A stretch of 46,215 bases of DNA from an uncultured Bacilli bacterium. Lineage in GTDB: Bacteria > Bacillota_I > Bacilli_A > RF39 > UBA660. The position numbers and the translations under genes were made by a program. Shown here in pieces: positions 1 through 8,241 of the stretch; the first letter of the stretch is position 1; each line of letters begins with the position of its first letter. A model generated the notes under the pieces. The model made no database searches and was not told the origin of the DNA. It was given only the letters and a program-made list of their open reading frames with translations. The stretch spans positions 1 through 46,215 of the forward strand of contig CAKOXL010000007.1 of assembly GCA_934130105.1 (NCBI GenBank), written 5' to 3'.

Positions 1-17
1 TCAATCATAATAAAAAG

Positions 18-61
18 AAGTGTAATAATCAATCACATTTCTGTAATTAATTATTACACTT
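18..61. repeat. 12-bp perfect inverted repeat (hairpin) inside the left-end element
   Basis: AAGTGTAATAAT at 18-29 is perfectly complementary to ATTATTACACTT at 50-61, with a 20-nt loop. T-rich sequence follows on either strand, so it could act as a weak bidirectional terminator. It lies beyond the shared repeat at 82-141, so it may belong to the body of the mobile element that runs off the left edge. Confidence 0.6.
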
Positions 62-81
62 TTATAGTACCAAAAAGAAAA

Positions 82-141
82 TCAAATTTATTATAAAATT
101 CAACTTTCTTTATTATTTGCCCCAAAACTCTTTACACTAAC
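82..141 (-). mobile_element. End of a repeat or IS-like element, reading off the left edge
   Basis: Read on the minus strand from 141, this begins GTTAGTGTAAA, then TTTTGGGGCA, and ends with a 15-mer TTATAATAAATTTGA (96 to 82). The right end of the window (46140-46202, plus strand) begins GATAGTGTAAA, then TTTGGGGCA, and contains the identical 15-mer at nearly the same distance. The two ends are therefore homologous and inverted relative to each other. No transposase reading frame is inside the window. TGTGTAAA-type termini recall IS256-like elements, but the family cannot be assigned from this much sequence. Confidence 0.55.
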
Positions 142-183
142 AACGATTTAGTGCTAATTTTAACTGATTTTTGCACAAAAAGA

Positions 184-211
184 AAAGAATAAAAAAGTTT
201 TTTTATTCTTT
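184..211 (-). terminator. AU-rich terminator overlapping the ylbL stop codon
   Basis: On the minus strand a 13-bp A/T-dominated stem (arms 211-199 and 196-184, 2-nt loop) is followed by TCTTTTTG. The 5' arm includes the ylbL stop codon. The stem has little G/C, so its efficiency is uncertain. Confidence 0.45.
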
Positions 212-1231
212 AGCATTTCCTCTTCTTAGTAACTCATTAAGTGCATCTTCAAAGGTATCTACCCCTATAATATCAATATCATAGTGATACTTTTCCTTTA
301 ACTTAACACATTCCGAATAATTTTCACCATTAGGTACCAAGAATATATCGCTTTTAGCATCAACTGCTCCCTTAAGCTTATATTTTACGCCACCAATACT
401 ACCAACATTTCCATCTTTATCAATAGTACCAGTTCCAGAAATTTTAAGCCCCCCTGTCAAATCATAATCAACTAATCTATCATATATAGCTAAACTAAGC
501 ATTAAGCCACCACTAGGGCCAGACTCACTATTTGAAAAGTTAAATGAAATATTAGGATTAGTTTCATAGTCATCTATTGATAATGCCATTATACCTATTA
601 TCTTTCTATTTTCAAGTTCACTAACTGTTGCATACCTTACATATTTTTTATCTTGATTTAAAACATCAATAGAAACTATACTTCCTACCTCTTTTTCCAA
701 AATATAAGTACTAATATCCTCTAAAGTATTGATATCAACACCATCAATACTCAAAAGATCATCACCTATTTCTAAATCAGTATTAGAACTATCATCAACA
801 TATACAACATATAGATGTTGCTTTTCTACATTATATGAAGAATTGGCATAAGAATAAGCAGTCGATATAGCATTTTGATTAGCCTGTTCTAAATATATTT
901 TATCACGAAGTAATATGTCAGAACTACTTTCTTTACTACTAGCTGCAACATCACTTTTTGCTACTAAATCCCAACTAGGTAATATATAAGAAAGTAAATA
1001 AGTTGGAATTGTAGCATTAATTTCAGATACATAGCACATATTAAAGCTTCCATTTGACGTTGTATTACTTTCCATAACTATTTTATCATTAACATTAATA
1101 ATACCCCCACCTGTATAAATGTAATATGGCAGTGGATACATAACAGAAGCAATTATAACTATATAAAATAATATATACAAATAATTTTTTTTAATATATT
1201 CTACTACTTTTTCATATAATCTATTAATCAT
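203..1231 (-). CDS. ylbL: YlbL/SepM-type PDZ and Lon-like (S16) membrane serine protease
   Basis: Membrane-anchored protease of the YlbL/SepM group, which combines an extracytoplasmic PDZ domain with a Lon-type proteolytic domain. Numbering from the ATG at 1231 (342 aa), there is one N-terminal membrane helix near residues 17-40, a PDZ region around 140-210 and a Lon-type catalytic domain after 220. The Ser-Lys dyad is visible: Ser240 in SGPSGG and Lys283 in GGVKYK. I chose ATG 1231 over an upstream ATG at 1306 because AAAGGA precedes it, TATAAT lies just upstream, and the longer form would run through the divergent ylbJ start. In Bacillus ylbL is close to ylbJ, but here the two are divergent. 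Substrates cannot be read from the sequence. Confidence 0.88.
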   Translation of the reverse strand: MINRLYEKVVEYIKKNYLYILFYIVIIASVMYPLPYYIYTGGGIINVNDKIVMESNTTSNGSFNMCYVSEINATIPTYLLSYILPSWDLVAKSDVAASSKESSSDILLRDKIYLEQANQNAISTAYSYANSSYNVEKQHLYVVYVDDSSNTDLEIGDDLLSIDGVDINTLEDISTYILEKEVGSIVSIDVLNQDKKYVRYATVSELENRKIIGIMALSIDDYETNPNISFNFSNSESGPSGGLMLSLAIYDRLVDYDLTGGLKISGTGTIDKDGNVGSIGGVKYKLKGAVDAKSDIFLVPNGENYSECVKLKEKYHYDIDIIGVDTFEDALNELLRRGNAKE

Positions 1232-1277
1232 TAAATCATTCCTTTTAATAAAATTATAACACGAAAGAAAGAGTTTT

Positions 1278-2240
1278 ATGAATAAAAAAATAACTAGCTT
1301 TATCATGATTATTATGCTAATTACAACAATATTATTTATAATATTATGTTCTAAAGAAGTAATAGAAAGTGTTGCTTTTTCAATATCTATATGGAAAGAT
1401 AACTTATTTCCGACTCTATTTCCATTCTTTGTTATCTCTAACCTATTAATGAGTTATGGCTTTGTAGAAATAATAGGAAAACTATTATCTAATCCCATGC
1501 AAAAATATTTCAAACTGCCAGGTGAATGTGGCTTTGTTTTAGCAACTAGCCTTTTTTCTGGCTTCCCTAGTGGCGCCAAATATACCAAAGACTTAGTTAA
1601 AAGAAAAATTATATCAAATACTGATGGTAGTAGATTATTAACATTTACTCACTACTCAAACCCATTATTCATATTAGGCATGATAGGAAGTATCTTACTA
1701 CATAATAAAGGCATTGCTTTATTAATATTAATATCACATATTACTAGTGGTATTTTAGTTGGTATCATATTTTCTAGAAAATATAAAAATAAAGAGCAAA
1801 AAACAAAATCATCTTTAAAAAGTATCTTTAATAACTATACATCGCCAACCAAAAGTTTTGGTGAATTATTAACTAGTAGTATTTTTGATAGCTTAAATAC
1901 AATGTTTTTATTGCTTGGCATTGTTACAATCTTTCTAATCATAACGACTATAATTAATGAAATATTTAAATTTCCACCATTTCTACATGCCGTAGTATCA
2001 GGAATATTGGAAATGACTCAAGGAATTAAATTAGTTAGTAGTCTAAACTGCACCATACTAGTCAAAACCGTATTAATGACTGGCATTATCTCATTTGGTG
2101 GTATTAGTGTTCATATGCAAGTATTAGGCATCATAAGTGATGAAAAAATAAAATACAAGCCATTTTTAATAGCAAGAATTATGCACTCTTTGCTATCAAT
2201 GATGCTTGTATCAATATTATATTTAGTACTTATAAACTAA
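1278..2240 (+). CDS. ylbJ: YlbJ-like sporulation integral membrane protein
   Basis: A 320-aa polytopic membrane protein with about eight hydrophobic segments and the nucleoside-recognition/GATE architecture of YlbJ. The conserved region around residues 95-125 (FSGFPSGAKYTKDLV, then THYSNPLF) is typical of the family. In Bacillus YlbJ is made in the mother cell and is needed for spore cortex formation; that role is from the family, not from this sequence. It is shorter than the roughly 400-aa Bacillus protein. A weak GAAAGAG ribosome binding site precedes the ATG. The 3' end overlaps the convergent prepilin gene by 11 bases, with no terminator visible between them. Confidence 0.8.
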   Translation: MNKKITSFIMIIMLITTILFIILCSKEVIESVAFSISIWKDNLFPTLFPFFVISNLLMSYGFVEIIGKLLSNPMQKYFKLPGECGFVLATSLFSGFPSGAKYTKDLVKRKIISNTDGSRLLTFTHYSNPLFILGMIGSILLHNKGIALLILISHITSGILVGIIFSRKYKNKEQKTKSSLKSIFNNYTSPTKSFGELLTSSIFDSLNTMFLLLGIVTIFLIITTIINEIFKFPPFLHAVVSGILEMTQGIKLVSSLNCTILVKTVLMTGIISFGGISVHMQVLGIISDEKIKYKPFLIARIMHSLLSMMLVSILYLVLIN

Positions 2241-2823
2241 TATCTTCACTAGTTGCCACTATATGTATCCCAAAATCTTTATCAAAATCAACATGAGAAA
2301 TTGAAACATCAATATTATAAAAATTAACCATCGTACCATCTTCCAAAACAATAGAATCGCTACTTAATATATTTTCATCATTTAAAACAACCGTTTGAAA
2401 ATCTAAAATATCTCTTCCAGATGGTATATTATCTGGTAAACTATCATGTATTTTATACTTTTCACCATCATAATATAAAAATTTATTTATAATTGTATTT
2501 TTATCACTAACATCTATTTTACTAGTGCCAAAAGCTTTTTCAGTATTATCTTTAAATACAATATTAATGCAACTATTTAAACCCTCTATACTTTGACATT
2601 CACCACCATCATTAATCTCTTTAATACCTAGTGTTATAATATCCTTTTGTATATCTCTAGTTAAAGTATTTTTAAGTGTATCAAGTTCCAGTAAAGTATA
2701 ACTATCGCTTATCTTACCTCGATAATTCATAATAATAGTAAACATGCCAACAACAATAACCATAATAAGTGCAAATGTTAAAACTATTTCAATAATTGTC
2801 ATACCTTTATTATTTAATTTCAT
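2230..2823 (-). CDS. Prepilin-like protein with N-terminal methylation motif
   Basis: A 197-aa protein starting with a short basic leader and a type IV prepilin cleavage motif: KG at 6-7, then MTIIE with Glu at mature position +5, and a hydrophobic helix to about residue 30. The remainder is a soluble domain with two cysteines (C-Q-S-I-E-G-L-N-S-C region) and no family I recognise. AGGTGAT precedes the ATG. It lies 8 bases downstream of a larger prepilin gene and is surely co-transcribed with it. Export and cleavage would need a prepilin peptidase, which is not encoded here. Minor pseudopilin or competence-type pilin are both possible roles. Confidence 0.75.
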   Translation of the reverse strand: MKLNNKGMTIIEIVLTFALIMVIVVGMFTIIMNYRGKISDSYTLLELDTLKNTLTRDIQKDIITLGIKEINDGGECQSIEGLNSCINIVFKDNTEKAFGTSKIDVSDKNTIINKFLYYDGEKYKIHDSLPDNIPSGRDILDFQTVVLNDENILSSDSIVLEDGTMVNFYNIDVSISHVDFDKDFGIHIVATSEDISL

Positions 2824-2831
2824 ACTATCAC

Positions 2832-3995
2832 CTAGCCCTTTAATTTATCCTTTGAAACAATAACAACAGGTCTAACCCCTAAAGAATTATTGCTTATCAT
2901 AGCCGGCTCCAATCTATCTTTTCTTACACTCCATGCCATTTCATTATTATTTAAAACCGTACTCGCTAACCAATAACCATTTGTATCATTTAATCCACTA
3001 GCTATAAATTTAGCAGTATCTGAGTCAAAATATTTAGCAAAAAGATTACCTGTATCAAAACAAATATCATCATTTTTGCAGTACAATGCTTCATAAAAAT
3101 CACTTGGTTCAGGTAATCTTGCCTGGTAACCGTTATATTGTATTGTATAATTATTTGAAACTGTATAATTATCAGCTGCTGTTAACGTTTTGGTGTTAAC
3201 CCAATTATTAGTACTGTTTTTTAAAATATTTAAAATAGTATCAGGAAGTCCTGTTGTACCAGTTGAGTTAAAAGCTGAATTAGATGGTAAATTATCAGCT
3301 AATATTAAAGTAACAGTATCCTCTTCTGATGAACTATTTTTTAAAACATAAAACTTTCTATCACCATCACCAGGATTAAAAATAATTTCTTCGCCCATAT
3401 TATACTTATCATATTTACCAGAATAAATTCCGATATTAACATATCTTAAAGAAGTGGAATTATCACTGTTAGTAACATTTCTAACGATAAATAAACGATA
3501 CTTACCAACTAATTTATCATTACTACTATCATCATAAAACTTTTCAGTATCACTTACAGTCTTTAAATAATCTCTAAAATTATTTAAATTACCGGTATCA
3601 AAATATTCATTACTATTTACTTCTTGCCTAAATTCACTAATATTATATTTTGTTATAAAAATATAATCATCATCCGAAATGGATAGTGTATTTTTAAGTT
3701 TTAGACAATAATTACTATTTTTATAAATATTACTATCTTGGCAATTATTAATATTTAAATAGGTATTACTAGAAAGATATGAATCAATGTAATCTAAATT
3801 GCCATATCTTAAAAGAGATTGTTTATACAAATTACTAACATAAATACTATCAATATCATCATATGAATTCATTTTTTGATATTCTCCCAAAAGTGGAACC
3901 ATATTTTGATATACAACTAAAAATAATGTCATAACAAATGCAGTAACAATCAATGTTTCGACTAAAGTAAACCCCTTTTTATTTAACATTTTCAT
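2832..3995 (-). CDS. Large prepilin-like protein with C-terminal lectin-fold-like domain
   Basis: A 387-aa protein with a canonical prepilin start: KKG at 6-8, then FTLVE with Glu at mature +5, and a hydrophobic helix to about residue 28. The rest is predicted extracellular. The C-terminal 100 residues contain ARLPEPSDFYEA, a Cys pair (CKNDDIC), GYWLAS and the closing GVRPVVIVS. That arrangement resembles the FGE/C-type-lectin-like (DUF6273-like) domains attached to pilins and surface proteins of gut Firmicutes; this is recognition by eye. An AAAGGATAG ribosome binding site precedes the first ATG. It is the first gene of a two-prepilin unit divergent from the ATPase at 4092. A tip adhesin is a reasonable guess. 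Confidence 0.72.
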   Translation of the reverse strand: MKMLNKKGFTLVETLIVTAFVMTLFLVVYQNMVPLLGEYQKMNSYDDIDSIYVSNLYKQSLLRYGNLDYIDSYLSSNTYLNINNCQDSNIYKNSNYCLKLKNTLSISDDDYIFITKYNISEFRQEVNSNEYFDTGNLNNFRDYLKTVSDTEKFYDDSSNDKLVGKYRLFIVRNVTNSDNSTSLRYVNIGIYSGKYDKYNMGEEIIFNPGDGDRKFYVLKNSSSEEDTVTLILADNLPSNSAFNSTGTTGLPDTILNILKNSTNNWVNTKTLTAADNYTVSNNYTIQYNGYQARLPEPSDFYEALYCKNDDICFDTGNLFAKYFDSDTAKFIASGLNDTNGYWLASTVLNNNEMAWSVRKDRLEPAMISNNSLGVRPVVIVSKDKLKG

Positions 3996-4014
3996 CTTTT
4001 TTCACTATCCTTTA

Positions 4015-4043
4015 TTGATTATCATCTGAAATTATTATATAAT
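4015..4043 (+). promoter_or_regulatory. Vegetative-type promoter for the pilus ATPase
   Basis: TTGATT (4015-4020) and TATAAT (4038-4043) are separated by 17 bases, matching the main sigma-factor consensus. The promoter lies in the 96-base divergent region between the prepilin unit and the ATPase and points to the ATPase. Confidence 0.75.
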
Positions 4044-4091
4044 AAACTAGAATAAAATACCATAAAAAAGAGTAAAGTTGAGGGAAAAAAT

Positions 4092-5291
4092 ATGATAAAT
4101 TACGATGTTGAAAATATGCCAATTGTTGATTTAGTTAATCAAATTATTATAACTGGAGTTAGAAACCGTGCTTCTGATATTCACTTTGATCCATTAGAAG
4201 ATGGTTTAAAAATAAGAATGCGTATAGATGGCAACTTAAAAGATCATGCCATTATTCCTAAATCTTATGAAAGAAATTTAATTACCAGAATTAAGCTGAT
4301 TTCTGGTATGAATATAACTGAAAATAGACTTCCTCAAGATGGTGCCATAAAGGGTAAAATTGAAGGCATTGATCTAGATATGCGTGTTTCTGTACTTCCT
4401 ACTAATGAAGGCGAAAAAGCAGTTATTCGTATTTTAGATTACAGTATGAGTCTAGAAGGAATTAAAAGTTTGGATTTTTCTCCTGAAAACTATGAAAAAA
4501 TCAAAAAAATGTTAACTGTACCAAATGGTATTATTTTAGTAACAGGTGCAACTGGTTCTGGAAAAAGTACTACTACCTACTCTATGCTACAAGAATTAAA
4601 CAAAGAAGAAAGAAACATTATAACAGTAGAAGATCCAATAGAAATGAATATTGAAGGCATTAATCAAGTACAAGTAAATGCTGATATAGGATTAACATTT
4701 GCAACTGTCTTACGTTCTATTTTAAGACAAGATCCAAATATAATTTTAATAGGTGAAATTCGTGATAGTGAAACAGCACAAATTGCCGTTCGTGCATCAA
4801 TTACTGGACACTTAGTATTATCAACCATCCATACAAACAACTCTTTAAGTACTATTGAAAGATTACTAGATATGGACGTAGAAAGATATTTATTATCAAG
4901 TGCACTAGAAGGTATAATTTCTCAAAAACTAGCTAGAAGATTATGTCCTAAATGTAGAAAGTTAAGGCCTACTACTCCACTTGAGAAAAAAATATTTAAA
5001 AATGTCTTAAATAAAGATGTTTTAGAAACCTGGGAAGTTGAAGGATGTGAAGAATGTAATAATGGTTATCATGGTCGTATAGCTATTCAGGAAGTTCTTC
5101 TAATCGATGAAAAATTAAGAGATCAACTAAATAACGAGCAAATCAAAAAAGAGGAACTTAGAGAAATGGTTTATGATCAAAATAATGTTGTTACTCTATT
5201 ACAGGATGGTCTAGAAAAGGTTTTAAAAGGATATACTACTTTTGAAGAAATATATAAACTAGTTGAAATAGATGATGAAGTTTTTAAATAA
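4092..5291 (+). CDS. GspE/PilB/ComGA-type secretion or pilus assembly ATPase
   Basis: A 399-aa hexameric-ATPase family protein that would power pilin assembly at the membrane. Visible motifs are Walker A GATGSGKST (152-160), the Asp box ITVEDP (178-182), Walker B IILIGEIRD (218-226) and the His box GHLVLSTIHTN (240-250). A zinc site follows with Cys286, Cys289, Cys320 and Cys323. The protein begins directly with the N2 domain (RASDIHFDP) and lacks the N1/MshEN domain, as in ComGA. AGGGA precedes the ATG. No GspF/PilC platform protein, peptidase or other pilus gene is adjacent, so partners must be encoded elsewhere. Whether it drives DNA uptake, a pilus or pseudopilus secretion is open. Confidence 0.88.
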   Translation: MINYDVENMPIVDLVNQIIITGVRNRASDIHFDPLEDGLKIRMRIDGNLKDHAIIPKSYERNLITRIKLISGMNITENRLPQDGAIKGKIEGIDLDMRVSVLPTNEGEKAVIRILDYSMSLEGIKSLDFSPENYEKIKKMLTVPNGIILVTGATGSGKSTTTYSMLQELNKEERNIITVEDPIEMNIEGINQVQVNADIGLTFATVLRSILRQDPNIILIGEIRDSETAQIAVRASITGHLVLSTIHTNNSLSTIERLLDMDVERYLLSSALEGIISQKLARRLCPKCRKLRPTTPLEKKIFKNVLNKDVLETWEVEGCEECNNGYHGRIAIQEVLLIDEKLRDQLNNEQIKKEELREMVYDQNNVVTLLQDGLEKVLKGYTTFEEIYKLVEIDDEVFK

Positions 5292-5305
5292 ATAATAATA
5301 TTAAT

Positions 5306-5340
5306 AAAAGGATTGCATCCATTGTAGATACAATCCTTTT
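5306..5340. terminator. Bidirectional terminator between the pilus ATPase and tmk
   Basis: AAAAGGATTG (5306-5315) pairs with CAATCCTTTT (5331-5340) around a 15-nt loop, with T-rich sequence on both exits. It can end the ATPase transcript on the plus strand and the tmk transcript on the minus strand. Confidence 0.75.
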
Positions 5341-5395
5341 ATTTTGTATAATAATATTTTAGTAATACTTTCTAAATAATAAAACTATTTATCAA

Positions 5396-6067
5396 TTATT
5401 TTTTTAAAACCAATTCCAATAATTCTTGATTAATGTTATCAATAGTACGCATTTTACCATCAACCGTACAATCAATAATATTCCAATTATATAATGAAGA
5501 TAATTCAATATATGTTTTTTCGGTTTGTATTAAATAATTATCATCTTTTTCACATTCATCTAAAAAATTCCTATTATTTCTAAGTTCTTTAGTTACTGAA
5601 AATGGAACGTGAAGGAATATAGTTAAATCAGCTTTTGGTAACTCTAACAACCAATACTCTAATTTATCTATCCATTTAAATAAATTAAATCTTTCATCAT
5701 CATCACTTATTTTAGCACCTTGATGAGCCATATTTGAACTAACATATCGATCTAAGACAACATAATAACCTTCATCTAAAAACTTTTGGATCTTAGGAAA
5801 ATTATATTTTCTATCAGCTGCCAAATATAAACAAAAGACTTTAGGATCTAATTTAACTGGCCCTTCTTCAAACCAACAACCATCATTTTCTTTTCTGCCT
5901 AAAATAGGTCCACCTACAATTTTACCGGTTGGAGTATCGTACATTGGAAATGATAAACTAACTGCTTTAATTCCAATAGCATTTAATTTTTTTACTAATA
6001 GCTTACTTTGAGTTTCTTTTCCAGAACAGTCTGTACCCTCAATTACAATTAATTTTCCCTTTTCCAT
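5396..6067 (-). CDS. tmk: Thymidylate kinase (dTMP kinase)
   Basis: Phosphorylates dTMP to dTDP in the cytoplasm. The 223-aa protein has the P-loop GTDCSGK (11-17), the substrate region FPMYDTPTGK (40-49) and the DRY motif (106-108) followed by SSNMAHQGAK, all typical of thymidylate kinases. Length is slightly above the usual 205-215. The gene starts 8 bases after the HD-domain gene, and both probably come from the promoter at 6692-6720. Unlike Bacillus, it is not next to holB or other replication genes here. Confidence 0.9.
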   Translation of the reverse strand: MEKGKLIVIEGTDCSGKETQSKLLVKKLNAIGIKAVSLSFPMYDTPTGKIVGGPILGRKENDGCWFEEGPVKLDPKVFCLYLAADRKYNFPKIQKFLDEGYYVVLDRYVSSNMAHQGAKISDDDERFNLFKWIDKLEYWLLELPKADLTIFLHVPFSVTKELRNNRNFLDECEKDDNYLIQTEKTYIELSSLYNWNIIDCTVDGKMRTIDNINQELLELVLKK

Positions 6068-6075
6068 TAGTCCAC

Positions 6076-6669
6076 CTACTCAACAATTTCATTATCGTCA
6101 AACTTAACATCTAAAAATTTTCTACTTGCCAAATAATCACACATATGAACAAAGTTTTGATATTTATTTTTTGGTATAGGAAGAATTTCTTCTTTTGTAT
6201 AAGGGTGAGTGTTCCAAGGTCCCATATGTGACTCTATAACGCTCATGATAAATTTCACATCTTCTTCACTCATTTTCAAATTATCTTTATTATCATAAAC
6301 AAATTTAGAAGCTAAAAGTGGATGATCTGCCCTCGTATATTTCTCTTCAGGAATGCCATGTTTAATACCATCGTGTAAAGTTAATGCAACAATCATTAAA
6401 TCTTTCTCACGAGGAGTATATTTATCGCCAATACATGGGTTACTTAAAAGTTCATACGCTATTCTAACAGCAACTTTGGTATGTCGTACCAAACCACCTT
6501 CTCCTAATGAAAATGATGGATGATACTTACCAGTTGATGATGCAGCTACCGTAAAGAAATAATCAGGTAAAGCATTTATCAAAAATTTCAAATCTTCTTT
6601 ATAATCATCGTTAGTAATATACTCTAATTCTTTTTTAAAATAATCAGTTTTATTTAAATTATCTATCAT
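6076..6669 (-). CDS. HD-domain metal-dependent phosphohydrolase
   Basis: A 197-aa soluble protein with the HD-superfamily metal ligands: His63 (VRHTK), His99-Asp100 (TLHDGIKHG), His148 (ESHMGPW) and Asp178 (MCDYLASRKFLD). This fits a nucleotide or nucleoside-phosphate phosphohydrolase, but the substrate cannot be told. AGGAGG lies just before the ATG, and a near-consensus promoter lies 23-51 bases upstream. It is followed 8 bases later by tmk, so a role in deoxynucleotide balance is plausible; that is inference from context. Confidence 0.72.
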   Translation of the reverse strand: MIDNLNKTDYFKKELEYITNDDYKEDLKFLINALPDYFFTVAASSTGKYHPSFSLGEGGLVRHTKVAVRIAYELLSNPCIGDKYTPREKDLMIVALTLHDGIKHGIPEEKYTRADHPLLASKFVYDNKDNLKMSEEDVKFIMSVIESHMGPWNTHPYTKEEILPIPKNKYQNFVHMCDYLASRKFLDVKFDDNEIVE

Positions 6670-6691
6670 GTAAACCTCCTACGCTATTTCA

Positions 6692-6720
6692 ATTATACAG
6701 TATGAACAATTGTTTGTAAA
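6692..6720 (-). promoter_or_regulatory. Promoter for the HD-domain gene and tmk, with palindromic spacer
   Basis: Minus-strand TTTACA (6720-6715) and TATAAT (6697-6692) are separated by 17 bases. The spacer holds the perfect 10-bp palindrome AACAATTGTT, which could be an operator. Confidence 0.7.
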
Positions 6721-6724
6721 TGTC

Positions 6725-7807
6725 TTAAATAAATTTAATTAAAATTTCATTTTGAATATACCAATACTTATAACTAAGATAATACCTATTATCCTTTTTT
6801 AGAATAACGCTATCATCGATTAAATCATAAGCATTAAAATATTCTATAAAATCCTTACCAAATTTATCCATAAATTCTATATTATCTACACCATATATCG
6901 TTCTAAGTCCTAAAATAGCATAATTAGAAGCATCGCTAAAAGTATCAACAGATTCAGAAATATCAATATAATTACCAACTAAATACTTCTTAATATTTCT
7001 AGTATTGGTATACCTAACGCCATTAACATAACCGCTTGCTCCTAAACCAAAGCCATAGTACATATGATTACGCCAGTAAGTAAGATTATGCCTAGAAAAT
7101 TTTCCTTCTTTACCAAAATTACTAATTTCATAATGAATATAACCATTAGCAGTTAATGTATTGTGAATCATATCATACATCATTCTATCCATATCTTCAT
7201 CTATTGAGTCGGTTTTTTTTACTTTAAGTTTAGTATTATCCTCAATAATTAAGGAATAGGTAGAAATATGGCTAACATCTAAGGATAAAAAAAGTTCTAA
7301 ATCTGATTTTAAATCAGCAATATCTTCACCTGGAATCGCATACATTAAATCTAAATTAATATTAGAAAAATAAGTCTTTGCTAAGTTAACATTTTCTATA
7401 ATCTTATTAATATCAATGCTACGCTCCAAAAAAGATAAATTTTTTTCTTGAAAAGATTCTACACCAATACTAAGTCTATTTACTCTATGTTTTTTTAAAA
7501 AAGCAAGTTTTTCCTCCGTTAAATCATTAACATTGCATTCAAAAGTAAATTCAAAATTATTAGATACCATTAAATTATCAACTATTTCAAAAAGTTTTTC
7601 TAATTGCCCCATTTTTAACACTGAAGGTGTACCACCACCAATATATATGGTATCTAATTCATCCTGCTTATAATTAGCCTTTATTTCCTTATCTAATGTC
7701 AAAAGATATAAATCAAGCATATCTTCATCATAAAAAAACTTACAAAAGTCACAATAACTACAAATACTAGAACAAAATGGTATGTGAATATAACAGCTCT
7801 TAATCAT
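6725..7807 (-). CDS. hemW: HemW-like radical SAM protein (heme chaperone family)
   Basis: A 360-aa radical SAM protein of the HemN/HemW family. The iron-sulfur ligands are in CX3CX2C (Cys12, Cys16, Cys19) within IPFCSSICSYCDF, and the YIGGGTPS motif follows around residue 55. HemW is associated with heme handling rather than coproporphyrinogen oxidation; database names often mislead here. The start overlaps the upstream unknown gene by 4 bases (ATGA), with GAGGATAG before it. Order lepA, unknown gene, hemW resembles the Bacillus lepA-hemW pairing. No heme synthesis gene is in the window. Confidence 0.85.
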   Translation of the reverse strand: MIKSCYIHIPFCSSICSYCDFCKFFYDEDMLDLYLLTLDKEIKANYKQDELDTIYIGGGTPSVLKMGQLEKLFEIVDNLMVSNNFEFTFECNVNDLTEEKLAFLKKHRVNRLSIGVESFQEKNLSFLERSIDINKIIENVNLAKTYFSNINLDLMYAIPGEDIADLKSDLELFLSLDVSHISTYSLIIEDNTKLKVKKTDSIDEDMDRMMYDMIHNTLTANGYIHYEISNFGKEGKFSRHNLTYWRNHMYYGFGLGASGYVNGVRYTNTRNIKKYLVGNYIDISESVDTFSDASNYAILGLRTIYGVDNIEFMDKFGKDFIEYFNAYDLIDDSVILKKDNRYYLSYKYWYIQNEILIKFI

Positions 7808-8241
7808 CTTACTATCCTCTTATCTTTACCAGATAAAAATTTTCTAAGTAACACCATAACTTGTTTTTTATCATAACCAATTCCTTCAAAAAAGGTAAAT
7901 AAACAATTAAGTTGCTTCTTAATATCATCTTCATTAAATGGTTCATTAAAGCCCTCAAATCCATATTTATAAGCTAGCATTTCTAACCAAATAAGTAGCA
8001 TTATTTGATACGCTTTTTCTTCTTTTTCTTTATTAGTTTCTTTTTTCTTATTGTCTTCCTGCTTTTCATTTTTTAGTAATATAGTATCATTATTTTCTAA
8101 AGAAATATTAGTAGGTTGACTACAAGCTATATCCATTTTTTCTTTTTTAAAACTATTAATAAAATTTAAATATTCATCGTATGTTCCACCTATCATTACA
8201 CTATAAGTATCATAATCCATAACAGAAAAATCAAATTCCAT
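7804..8241 (-). CDS. Hypothetical protein between lepA and hemW
   Basis: I do not recognise this 145-aa protein. It has an acidic-aromatic N terminus, a very Lys/Glu/Asn-rich low-complexity linker around residues 48-75, and a helical C-terminal half (YQIMLLIWLEMLAYKYG, then a second helix pair ending in basic residues). There is no signal peptide or membrane segment. Its ATG shares one base with the lepA stop codon (TAATG), with GGAGG supplied by the end of lepA, and its stop overlaps the hemW start by 4 bases. Translational coupling with both neighbours is likely, so it is a genuine gene. Confidence 0.7.
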   Translation of the reverse strand: MEFDFSVMDYDTYSVMIGGTYDEYLNFINSFKKEKMDIACSQPTNISLENNDTILLKNEKQEDNKKKETNKEKEEKAYQIMLLIWLEMLAYKYGFEGFNEPFNEDDIKKQLNCLFTFFEGIGYDKKQVMVLLRKFLSGKDKRIVR

